Positions 16,801-23,909 of a stretch of 41,041 nt of DNA are shown piece by piece. Where the stretch lies: IMG/VR virus record IMGVR_UViG_3300045738_000166, positions 1 to 41,041 of that record. One strand, written 5' to 3'. Source of the stretch: a virus. The notes under the pieces are model-generated. The model was not told where the DNA came from and ran no database searches. It saw only the letters and a list, made by a program, of their open reading frames with translations. Within the stretch, counting starts at the first letter, position 1. The number at the start of each line of letters is the position of its first letter. The position numbers and the translations under genes were made by a program.

Positions 16801-18898
16801 AGGTGAAGATGCTTCAGATACTAATAAGGGTATAGCATCATTTGCTTCGGCAGATTTTGGTGTTACATCTGGTGCTGTCACTATTAAGAGTGGTGGTGTA
16901 TCAAATACACAATTGGATAATAGTTCTGTAACTATTAATAGTAATTCATTGTCACTAGGTGGTACTATTACGCTTGATTCGGATGATATCGCTGAAGGTT
17001 CTCTAAACCTTTATGCAACTGCTGAAGTTATTGATGACAGAGTAAGTAATTTAATTGTAGATGGTGAAGGTATCACTACTACCTATGATGATGCCGCAAA
17101 CACATTAACTATAGATGGTGAAGATGCTTCAAGTTCTAATAAAGGTGTAGCATCTTTTGATTCTGCTCATTTTAGTGTTACATCTGGAGCGGTAAGTATT
17201 GGTACAGACACTGTAGATGATACTCTTATAGATTGGGGCACAGGAACTAATCAAGTTAGTACTGATGACGTACCAGAAGGATCGAGTAACCTCTGGTATA
17301 CAAATGAACGTGTTGATGACAGAGTAAGTAATTTAGTTGTTGATGGTGAAGGTATTACTACTACCTATAATGATGCTGCAAATACATTTACTATTGATGC
17401 GGAAGATGCTACAGATTCTAATAAGGGAGTTGCATCATTTGCTACGGCTGATTTTGATGTTACTACTGGTGCTGTTACAATTAAGAACCTTGGTGTATCA
17501 AATGCACAACTTGCTGGGTCGATTGATAATGCGAAACTATCCAATTCTACTATAGTACTGGGTAGTGATACAGTTAATCTCGGTGATACAATTACAGACC
17601 TTAATGCTTTAACTTCACTTGATGTTGATAATCTAACATTAGATGGTAATACGATAAGTTCTACAAATACTAATGGAGATATTCTATTAGATCCTAATGG
17701 AACAGGATCAATTGATGTTAATAATGCAAGAATTATTAATATTGCTGAACCTTCAGGTGCACAAGATGCTGTTACAAAACAGTATGTTGATGCAGTAAAG
17801 AGTGGACTTGATATTAAAGATTCTGCTAGAATGGCAACAACTGCCAATTTATCAGGTACATATAATAATGGTACAGCGGGTGTTGGTGCTACTTTAACTA
17901 ACAATACTACACAAGCTGCATTTGCAGTAGATAGTGTTACAGCTTCTCTTAATGATAGGGTGCTTGTTAAAGACCAGACTGCACAGGCAGAAAATGGTAT
18001 CTATACAGTAACAACCGTAGGTAGTGGTGCTGCGAATTGGGTGTTGACAAGAGCTACTGATGTAGATGGTTCGCCGGCACAAGAATTGGATGGCGGTACA
18101 TTTGTATTTGTTGAAGAAGGTAGTGTTGCAGCTGAAAATGGATATGTATTTACACATGATGGTATACCAACAATTGGAACAACAGCATTAACAGTTTCAC
18201 AATTTTCTGGTGCTGGTCAAATAATTGCTGGGGATGCATTAACTAAATCAGGTAATACATTAGATGTTGCGGTAGATGATTCATCTATTGAAGTTACAGC
18301 TGATGCATTGAATGTTAAAGCGTTGGGTATATCAAATTCAATGCTTGGTGGATCAATTGCTAATGCTAAACTATCTAATAGTTCAGTAACAATAAACAGT
18401 AATTCATTGTCGTTGGGTGGTACATTAACTCTAGATACAGATGATTTTGCTGAAGGTACTAATATATTCTTTACTAATGAAAGGGTGGATGATCGTATAA
18501 GTTCATTGGTACAAGATGGTGAAGCTATTACAACTACTTACAATGATGTCGCAAATACATTTACTATAGAAGCTGAGATTGCTACAAGTTCTAATAAAGG
18601 TGTAGCTACATTTAATACATCGGACTTTGATATAACAACTGGTGATATTACAATAAAGGCGCTTGGTGTTTCAAATGCACAACTCGCAGGTAGTATAGAT
18701 TTAACCACAAAAGTAACTGGAACTCTTCCTGTTGCTAGTGGTGGTACAGGTGATGTAACATGGGCGGCAGGCGGTGTTATGTATGGTGATGATGCAAATG
18801 ATTTGAACGTAACAGCTGCAGGTAGTGCTGGATATTTCTTGTATTCAAATTCAGGAACTCCAGATTGGACTAATGTAATAGATGGTGGAACATACTAA
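13889..18898 (+). CDS. Giant repetitive tail fibre
   Basis: A 1,669-residue fibre, the largest gene here. The N-terminal domain (FKIKRS, KQGELAL, DRLFIG) is a phage fibre head-type domain. Residues about 130-920 are shaft repeats built on TLDVTG / TTLSSTLGVTG units and larger modules (LYHDGTDSYI and ITIGHTTSE recur). Residues about 970-1270 and 1490-1640 repeat another unit (VDGEGITTTY, NKGVASF, GVSNAQLAGSI). Around 1290-1440 there is a module found in other phage fibres (AVTKQYVDAVKSGLD, DRVLVKDQ, NGIYTVTT). It is Thr/Gly/Asp-rich and lacks cysteine-based motifs. The stop overlaps the gp13 start (TAATG), tying it to virion assembly. It functions most likely as a long tail fibre. Confidence 0.82.
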   Translation: MAVSVFKIKRSSGVAAPTDLKQGELALTYGAGTHTNMGDRLFIGTGDEVGGVAEYLDIIGGKYFTELLDHLKGVATADSAVILDENKKINQWRVDKVEIDGSGISIDSEAIAGTDLSIDVNGTDTLKLNTNKTGAPVSIGHTTSETTVNDNLTVTGNLAVSGVTAFSGDTTFTGAIDITGDLDVDNINLDGNSIVSSTGVLNVDADGVSSLNIGTVTSGSVISIGHTTSETTVNDNLTVVGDLIVNGTQTTLNVATISVDDKNIELGAVTTPTDTTADLGGLTLKGATDKTISWHNADDRWHFNQGIDIDSGDLIVAGDTNTGTLGATGATLLAGTLDVTDGTTLADTLEVTGVTTFLSDIDFDGSNIDVSTQATDINILDNSATAFTISEGANNYAIFHTTNAGEKIQFLKDLDIDGNVDISGNLTVQGLSTLNGGTLTLGDSATDNVVFGADVNSNIIPNTDDAYDLGTTTQEWKDLFIDGTAHIDTLDVDDNATVTGTLGVTGATTLSSTLGVTSAATLSDTLGVTGATTLSSTLDVTGATGIDGDFDIATNKFTIAAASGNTAIAGTLDVTGNTTVIGTLNVTGAISPTTHLDMPDNAHVKLGTGDDLQLYHDGTDSYITNDQGALKIATEASATPITIGHTTSETTIADNLTVAGNALVSGNLTVQGLSTLNGGTLTLGDSATDNVVFGADVNSNIIPNTDDAYDLGSSTQEWSNLFIDGIAHIDVLDVDEDATIAGTLTVTGVLSPQTHIDMLDSANIKLGAGDDLQLYHDGTDSYIANSTGTLNIATISSGIPITIGHTTSEVTVAENLTVTGNTTINGTTLDVNANLEVTGTSTITGGVDITGDLDVDNLNLNGNTIISTDTDGHINITPDGTGTVIVESAVLNTDVAGTAVLDDDSFGTATSATLATSESIKAYVDTQITAEDLDLTTDSGTISIDLDSETLSVVGGEGMNTSATGNVVTVEGEDASDTNKGIASFASADFGVTSGAVTIKSGGVSNTQLDNSSVTINSNSLSLGGTITLDSDDIAEGSLNLYATAEVIDDRVSNLIVDGEGITTTYDDAANTLTIDGEDASSSNKGVASFDSAHFSVTSGAVSIGTDTVDDTLIDWGTGTNQVSTDDVPEGSSNLWYTNERVDDRVSNLVVDGEGITTTYNDAANTFTIDAEDATDSNKGVASFATADFDVTTGAVTIKNLGVSNAQLAGSIDNAKLSNSTIVLGSDTVNLGDTITDLNALTSLDVDNLTLDGNTISSTNTNGDILLDPNGTGSIDVNNARIINIAEPSGAQDAVTKQYVDAVKSGLDIKDSARMATTANLSGTYNNGTAGVGATLTNNTTQAAFAVDSVTASLNDRVLVKDQTAQAENGIYTVTTVGSGAANWVLTRATDVDGSPAQELDGGTFVFVEEGSVAAENGYVFTHDGIPTIGTTALTVSQFSGAGQIIAGDALTKSGNTLDVAVDDSSIEVTADALNVKALGISNSMLGGSIANAKLSNSSVTINSNSLSLGGTLTLDTDDFAEGTNIFFTNERVDDRISSLVQDGEAITTTYNDVANTFTIEAEIATSSNKGVATFNTSDFDITTGDITIKALGVSNAQLAGSIDLTTKVTGTLPVASGGTGDVTWAAGGVMYGDDANDLNVTAAGSAGYFLYSNSGTPDWTNVIDGGTY
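15155..15297 (+). repeat. 143-bp direct repeat, copy 1
   Basis: This segment of the fibre gene recurs at 15881-16023. The two copies encode the same residues throughout (SGNLTVQGLSTLNGG to DDAYDLG) while differing at many synonymous positions, so the protein sequence is held while the DNA drifts. Confidence 0.9.
15711..15757 (+). repeat. 47-bp identical direct repeat
   Basis: Bases 15711-15757 are identical to 16191-16237 (offset 480 bp) and encode the GDDLQLYHDGTDSYI motif of the fibre. Exact DNA identity contrasts with the diverged 143-bp repeat and suggests recent recombination or gene conversion. Confidence 0.9.
15881..16023 (+). repeat. 143-bp direct repeat, copy 2
   Basis: Second copy of the repeat at 15155-15297, offset 726 bp, with the same encoded residues and scattered silent differences. 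Internal to the giant fibre gene. Confidence 0.9.
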
Positions 18899-19713
18899 TG
18901 GCTGAACCAAATTCAAAAGCTACATTAAAAGAATGGTGTTTAAGGAGACTAGGCGCTCCTGTTTTAGAAATTAATGTGGATGATGATCAGGTAGATGATC
19001 GTGTAGATGAAGCGTTACAGTACTTTTTCACATTTCAGTATAATGGTATGCAGCGGTGTTATCTTAAACACGTTATTACAACAGAAGATGTAGCTAGAGC
19101 TGAGTCTGATGCAACAGAAACTATAGTAGATACGGGAGATAGTTCAGTATCTACTGCTTGGAAACAAGGAAAAGGATACCTTGTGATGCCTGAAGGAGTT
19201 TTAAGTGTATTGAGAGTTCTACCATTTAGTGATCGTGGTAAACTTAATATGTTTGATGTTAGATATCAGTTGCGTTTGAATGATCTTTATGATTTTTCAG
19301 CTGAATCTATTATACATTATCAAATGACCATGTGGCATTTAGATTTTTTGGACATGATTCTTATAGGAGAAATTCCTATACAGTTTAATGTGCATCAAGA
19401 TAGATTATATCTTAATATGGATTGGGGCCAAGACATGAGTATTGGTGAACATCTTATTATAGAATGTTTTAGAAAGATAGATGCTGCAACGTTTACTGAC
19501 ATCTATAATGATTTGTGGTTAAAGAAATATGCTACTGCTCTTATTAAACGGCAGTGGGGAGAAAACCTTTCAAAGTTTAATGGTGTACAGTTGTTGGGAG
19601 GAGTAACTATGAACGGTGAAATGATTTATAATGATGCTAAAGATACAATTCAAAGTTTGGAAGAAGAATCTAGAACTACTTGGGAAGAACCATTGCATTT
19701 CGACATTGGGTAA
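18898..19713 (+). CDS. gp13: Neck protein gp13
   Basis: A 271-residue protein matching the gp13 neck protein of T4-like marine phages: N-terminal KATLKEWCLRRLGAPVLEINV, then DDQVDDRVDEALQYFF and a long mixed alpha/beta body. In T4, gp13 and gp14 close the filled head and form the tail-joining site. The ATG overlaps the fibre stop as TAATG, and gp14 follows after 6 nt. The gene order 13-14-15-16-17 confirms the call. Confidence 0.88.
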   Translation: MAEPNSKATLKEWCLRRLGAPVLEINVDDDQVDDRVDEALQYFFTFQYNGMQRCYLKHVITTEDVARAESDATETIVDTGDSSVSTAWKQGKGYLVMPEGVLSVLRVLPFSDRGKLNMFDVRYQLRLNDLYDFSAESIIHYQMTMWHLDFLDMILIGEIPIQFNVHQDRLYLNMDWGQDMSIGEHLIIECFRKIDAATFTDIYNDLWLKKYATALIKRQWGENLSKFNGVQLLGGVTMNGEMIYNDAKDTIQSLEEESRTTWEEPLHFDIG

Positions 19714-19719
19714 TTAATC

Positions 19720-20652
19720 GTGCCTACAACAAATTTATATTTTTCTAAAGGTACGGCTAATGAACAATTACTATACGAAGATTTAGTAGTTGAAGCCTTA
19801 CAGATATATGGCCATGAAGTTTATTACATACCTAGAAAACTGATAAGCGAAGATGATCTTTTCGGAGAGGATCCTATTAATGTATTTGAGGATGCTTTTC
19901 CTATGGAAATGTGGATGGAACAGTTAGAAGGTTATGAAGGTGAGAAAGAATTAGTTTCGAGATTTGGTTTAGAAATTAGAGATCAAACAACGTTTGTCGT
20001 TTCTCGTAGGAGATGGGAAGATATTTTAACTGCTGCTTCAGGTACAGGTTCTTCGAGTACATTATTTGATACAGAATTTTTGAATGATATTTTGCCGACA
20101 GGTAGGCCCAATGAAGGAGATTTAGTTTATCATCCAACAGTCAAAAAATTATTTGAAATATCCTTTGTAGACCACGATGATCCATTTTATCAAATAGACA
20201 ATTTGCCTGTATATAAATTATACTGTCGTACCTTTGAGTATGGTAGTGAAGCTATTGATACAGGCATTGCTGCAATAGATAGTATCGAAGATGCTTATAC
20301 TCTTGATCCTAGAAATTGGAGAATAATGGGAGAAAGTCCTATCACTTACAATGAAGATATACGTTTAGAACAAGGTACAGATTTGTATAGTACAGGATTA
20401 CTTGATTTGGAAACTGGAACAGATACAGGTTATCTTGTTAATGAAGATGAAACAGGAGCGGAAGCTATACTTTACGAAGATGCTGAAGGAGATGAGTACT
20501 ATATAATCCAGGAGGCTTTTAGTATAAGTGACCAAATGCCTCAAGCTGATAATACCTGGATAGAAGAAGCAACATTGGGCACTGGTGGAAAAGAAGCTAT
20601 ATTAGATTTCACAGAAATAAATCCATTCGGTGAACCTACGGAGACGAAATAA
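19720..20652 (+). CDS. gp14: Neck protein gp14
   Basis: A 310-residue protein typical of T4-like gp14, which with gp13 completes the head-tail neck. Recognisable segments are NLYFSKGTANEQLLYEDLVVEA near the start, GHEVYYIPR (residues 31-39), VVSRRRWEDI, and EGDLVYHPTVKKLFEI. The start is GTG at 19720, since the family begins MP-T-N-x-YF and no ATG fits. It ends TAATG, overlapping gp15 by one base. The C-terminal third is Glu/Asp-rich. Confidence 0.88.
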   Translation: MPTTNLYFSKGTANEQLLYEDLVVEALQIYGHEVYYIPRKLISEDDLFGEDPINVFEDAFPMEMWMEQLEGYEGEKELVSRFGLEIRDQTTFVVSRRRWEDILTAASGTGSSSTLFDTEFLNDILPTGRPNEGDLVYHPTVKKLFEISFVDHDDPFYQIDNLPVYKLYCRTFEYGSEAIDTGIAAIDSIEDAYTLDPRNWRIMGESPITYNEDIRLEQGTDLYSTGLLDLETGTDTGYLVNEDETGAEAILYEDAEGDEYYIIQEAFSISDQMPQADNTWIEEATLGTGGKEAILDFTEINPFGEPTETK

Positions 20653-21425
20653 TGCTTGGAGAACATTTTTATAATGAATCATTGAGAAAGGTTATTATAG
20701 CTTTTGGATCAATGTTTAATAATATAACTATTATTAGAACTGATAGTACAGGCAAAGATAGACAAAGCCTGAAGGTTCCATTAGCCTATGGACCTAAACA
20801 AAAATTTATTGTTAGGTTGGAACAAGAACCTACTTTACCACAACCTGTAGCACTTACATTACCTCGTATAGGTTTTGAAATTCAATCTTTTACTTATGAT
20901 CCTGGTAGAAAATTAAATCGTATAATTAAACAAAAGAAGATTGCAGCTGCAACAGATAAAAAATTAAAACAGATGAGTACACAATATACTCCTGTTCCAT
21001 ATAATGTTAATTTTGTATTGTTTGTTATGACTAAAAATTCGGATGATGGTATTCAAATAGTAGAACAAATATTACCATACTTTCAACCAGAATATACAGT
21101 TACTGTTAGAGAGGTTCCTGACATGGATATTGTTAGGGATGTTCCTATTATATTAAATAATATTAATTATGAAGATTCATATACTGGTGATTTTACAGAA
21201 CGTAGAGCTATAATTTATACGTTTGATTTTACTGCTAAAGCTTATGTTTATGGTCCTGTAATTACATCAGAACCTATTACAACGTCTAAAGTTGATGTTT
21301 ATGCGGATCTTCCTGCAGAATCACCAACAAGAGTGCAGAGATATACTGCTGTGGCAACAACACCTCCCAGTGCTCCTGGTGAAGATGATTTTGGATTTAA
21401 TGAAACAACAAGTGAGTGGGTGTAA
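20652..21425 (+). CDS. gp15: Tail sheath stabiliser gp15
   Basis: A 257-residue protein corresponding to T4 gp15, the tail terminator/sheath stabiliser that caps the tail and binds the neck. The N-terminal GEHFYNESLRKVIIAFGSMF, the PLAYGPKQKFIVRL segment and the YNVNFVLFVMTKNSDDGIQIVEQI core are characteristic. The C-terminus is Pro/Thr-rich and flexible. It starts in a TAATG overlap with gp14 and ends in one with gp16. Confidence 0.9.
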   Translation: MLGEHFYNESLRKVIIAFGSMFNNITIIRTDSTGKDRQSLKVPLAYGPKQKFIVRLEQEPTLPQPVALTLPRIGFEIQSFTYDPGRKLNRIIKQKKIAAATDKKLKQMSTQYTPVPYNVNFVLFVMTKNSDDGIQIVEQILPYFQPEYTVTVREVPDMDIVRDVPIILNNINYEDSYTGDFTERRAIIYTFDFTAKAYVYGPVITSEPITTSKVDVYADLPAESPTRVQRYTAVATTPPSAPGEDDFGFNETTSEWV

Positions 21426-21865
21426 TGAGTAGAGTTGAAGAAGCTATAGGTGATGCTCTTGGTTTAGCTACAAGTATTAAACAAGAGATATTAGACCCAA
21501 AACCATACACTCCAACGTTGCCAGCTACACGTCCTGGTGAGACAGAAGATATTGATACTGACTATAGATACAGTAGAGAAAACTTCTACAGCCTCATTGA
21601 GCGTGGTCAGGATGCTATTACCGGCATACTTGAACTTGCAAAAGAAAGTGAACATCCTAGAACGTATGAAGTTGCGGGCCAATTGATTAAGACTGTATCA
21701 GAAGTTACGGAGAGATTGGCTGATCTTCAAGAAAAAATGCAACGGTTAAAGGAACTTCCGGATCATGGACCTAAAAGTGTTACTAATGCATTGTTTGTAG
21801 GTTCTACTAAAGAGCTACAAGAACTCTTAAAAGATAATTCTAATGGTAGAAATATACAAAGGTAA
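21425..21865 (+). CDS. gp16: Small terminase subunit gp16
   Basis: A 146-residue protein at the position of T4 gp16, the small terminase that recognises DNA and stimulates gp17. It is mostly helical with a coiled-coil-like centre (residues about 55-115, TVSEVTERLADLQEKMQRLKEL), as expected for an oligomeric ring. I chose the ATG at 21425, which overlaps the gp15 stop as TAATG like its neighbours. A GTG at 21416 would add three residues. The last 23 nt overlap gp17. Confidence 0.85.
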   Translation: MSRVEEAIGDALGLATSIKQEILDPKPYTPTLPATRPGETEDIDTDYRYSRENFYSLIERGQDAITGILELAKESEHPRTYEVAGQLIKTVSEVTERLADLQEKMQRLKELPDHGPKSVTNALFVGSTKELQELLKDNSNGRNIQR

Positions 21866-23489
21866 TCCAAATTTAAAGTCGGCTCTTGTACCACAAGAGT
21901 ATGGTGAAAAAGAGATTGCTGAATTTATTAAATGTTCTAAAGATCCAATCTATTTCATAGAACAATATGTGAAGATTATTAGTTTGGATGAAGGCCTTAT
22001 TCCATTTAAACTATATAATTTTCAGAAAGATATAGTAGGTACGTTTCATAATAATCGCTTTACTATATGTAAACTTCCTAGACAGTCTGGTAAGTCTACT
22101 ACTATTATTGGATATCTAATACATTATGCAATATTTAATGAACAAACTAATGTAGCTATTCTAGCTAATAAAGCTTCTACATCTAGAGATTTGTTGGGTA
22201 GATTTCAATTGGCATATGAAAATTTACCTAGTTGGTTACAGATGGGAGTATTAAATTGGAATAAAGGTTCACTTGAATTAGAAAATGGTTCAAAGATACT
22301 TGCGGCTTCTACGTCAGCATCTGCTATTCGTGGTATGACATTTAATATTATATTCTTAGATGAGTTTGCTTTTGTACCATCTCATATAGCTGAACAGTTT
22401 TTTGCATCAGTATATCCAACTATTACAGCTGGTAAAACATCCAAGGTGATGATAGTGTCTACACCACATGGTATGAATATGTACTATAGAATGTGGATGG
22501 ATGCAGTTAATAAACAAAGTGAGTTTATACCTATAGAAGTACATTGGACAGAAGTTCCTGGTCGTGATGAAGAATGGAAAAAACAGACAATAAAGAATAC
22601 ATCAGAACGACAATTTCAACAAGAATTTGAATGTTCGTTCTTGGGGTCTGTTGATACTTTAATTTCTGTTATCAAGTTACAGGAGATGCCTTATTGGGAT
22701 CCAATTGAGAAAAGTGGTGGTTTTGATGTTTATGTACAACCAGAAAAGGACCATGACTATTGTATGACAGTTGATGTTGCTAGAGGTGGCGCTAACGATT
22801 ATAGTGCATTTGTTGTAATAGATATTACTACAATGCCTTATAGAATGGTTGCTAAGTATAGAAACAATGAGATAAAACCTTTAGTTTTTCCAGAGATAAT
22901 TTATAAAGTTGCTAAGACTTATAACAATGCATATTTGTTAATAGAAATAAATGACATTGGTGGTCAAGTTGCAGATGCATTACACCATGATATGGGATAT
23001 GAAAATATTATAATGACTCAAATGAGAGGACGATTGGGTCAGGTTGTGGGTGGAGGGTTTGGAGATACCCAGGTAGATTTGGGAGTAAGAACTACTAAAT
23101 CTGTTAAACGTGTTGGTTGTTCTAATTTAAAACAACTGATAGAAGGTGACAAGTTAGAAATAAATGATTTTGATACTATTGTAGAATTATCTACATTTAT
23201 TCAAAAGACTCAATCTTTTGAAGCTGAAGATGGTTCTTCAGATGATTTGGTGATGTGTCTAGTATTCTTTGCTTGGTTAACTGACCAACAGTACTTTAAA
23301 GAATTAACAGATGAAGATATTAGAAAACGACTTTATGAAAGTCAAAAGGAAAGTATTGAGGCAGATATGTCTCCATTTGGTTTTATAGAAACTGGATTAT
23401 ATGATAGTGAAGTGGAGTTTGTAGATAAAGATGGTGATTATTGGAGGCCGGTTGAAGCTCCAGATTTCTTTGAAGAAGATAGATATTAA
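21843..23489 (+). CDS. gp17: Large terminase gp17
   Basis: A 548-residue packaging motor with both expected domains. ATPase: Walker A LPRQSGKST (78-86) and Walker B IIFLDEFAF with Asp173-Glu174. C-terminal RNase H-like nuclease: Asp311 in MTVDVARGG, Glu368/Asp371 in LIEINDIGG, and Asp467/Asp468 in SSDDLVM. It cuts concatemeric DNA and pumps it into proheads through the portal. It overlaps gp16 by 23 nt. Its stop overlaps that of a convergent minus-strand gene. T4 gp17 is longer (610). All catalytic positions look intact, and no intron or inserted homing gene is present. Confidence 0.96.
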   Translation: MVEIYKGNPNLKSALVPQEYGEKEIAEFIKCSKDPIYFIEQYVKIISLDEGLIPFKLYNFQKDIVGTFHNNRFTICKLPRQSGKSTTIIGYLIHYAIFNEQTNVAILANKASTSRDLLGRFQLAYENLPSWLQMGVLNWNKGSLELENGSKILAASTSASAIRGMTFNIIFLDEFAFVPSHIAEQFFASVYPTITAGKTSKVMIVSTPHGMNMYYRMWMDAVNKQSEFIPIEVHWTEVPGRDEEWKKQTIKNTSERQFQQEFECSFLGSVDTLISVIKLQEMPYWDPIEKSGGFDVYVQPEKDHDYCMTVDVARGGANDYSAFVVIDITTMPYRMVAKYRNNEIKPLVFPEIIYKVAKTYNNAYLLIEINDIGGQVADALHHDMGYENIIMTQMRGRLGQVVGGGFGDTQVDLGVRTTKSVKRVGCSNLKQLIEGDKLEINDFDTIVELSTFIQKTQSFEAEDGSSDDLVMCLVFFAWLTDQQYFKELTDEDIRKRLYESQKESIEADMSPFGFIETGLYDSEVEFVDKDGDYWRPVEAPDFFEEDRY

Positions 23490-23758
23490 TGAGGCCATCT
23501 TGGATCTGGTTCTTCGTTTATTAAATCGTTGTAATCTTTATTAGCTTTACAGTGCATACATATAGGAAAGCTTTCTACAATTAATTGTTGTGCTTCATGG
23601 AACTCTTTTGTTTTTGATCCATACCTTAACATATTATGTAATATTTTTGCGTTATGAGGAAACCATGTAAGCAAATGTTCTTCTCCAATACCACAAACTT
23701 CACACGACCTATCTTTAAAGGTGTTAATAAATCTTAGTTTTCTTCCTTTAGTATACAT
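23486..23758 (-). CDS. Small Cys-rich (HNH-like?) protein
   Basis: A 90-residue basic protein on the minus strand between gp17 and gp18. Two CxxC pairs (SCEVCGIGEEH near 18-28 and ICMHCKANKDY near 67-77) frame about 45 residues with several histidines, which suggests a zinc-binding fold like that of HNH nucleases. The usual HH dyad is not clear: the matching place reads WFPHN, so it may be degenerate or a non-nuclease zinc protein. A perfect minus-strand late octamer lies 22 nt upstream of its start, and its stop overlaps the gp17 stop tail to tail, both supporting a real gene. Confidence 0.7.
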   Translation of the reverse strand: MYTKGRKLRFINTFKDRSCEVCGIGEEHLLTWFPHNAKILHNMLRYGSKTKEFHEAQQLIVESFPICMHCKANKDYNDLINEEPDPRWPH

Positions 23759-23779
23759 TTGTGCATAATTCTTTTTAAC

Positions 23780-23787
23780 TATTTATA
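23780..23787 (-). promoter_or_regulatory. Late promoter, minus strand
   Basis: The plus strand reads TATTTATA, giving TATAAATA on the minus strand, 22 nt upstream of the small Cys-rich gene that starts at 23758. It faces left into gp17, so its transcript would be antisense to the 3' end of gp17 if not terminated. Confidence 0.6.
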
Positions 23788-23838
23788 CTGGGTTATAAAC
23801 AAATGTGCAAAAGCATCTGTTTTGAAGATTGTTAAAAT

Positions 23839-23846
23839 CATAAATA
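23839..23846 (+). promoter_or_regulatory. Near-consensus late promoter of gp18
   Basis: CATAAATA, one mismatch from the late octamer, 64 nt upstream of gp18. It is the best late-promoter match in the 23759-23909 gap and gives the sheath gene its own start after the minus-strand interruption. Confidence 0.5.
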
Positions 23847-23909
23847 ACTAATGAAAGATTGAAAAGATGTTTATTTATTATAATTTAACAAACCAAGGAG
23901 AAATTGAAA

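Noticed and set aside
14158-17904. Antisense open frames of up to 213 codons opposite the giant fibre
   Set aside because: They repeat with the fibre repeats (VTVKLSLTVVS-type strings), so they are shadows of repetitive Thr/Val codons.
13889-18898. Regular repeats resembling an array (CRISPR-like)
   Set aside because: The repeats are in-frame protein repeats of varying length and divergence inside one open gene, with no constant repeat/spacer structure.
21416-21424. GTG start for gp16 nine bases upstream
   Set aside because: The ATG at 21425 forms the same TAATG overlap as gp13 and gp15 and fits the family start better.
23904-23909. TTG start for gp18
   Set aside because: It lies only 3 nt after AAGGAG; the ATG at 23910 is at proper spacing and gives the usual sheath N-terminus.
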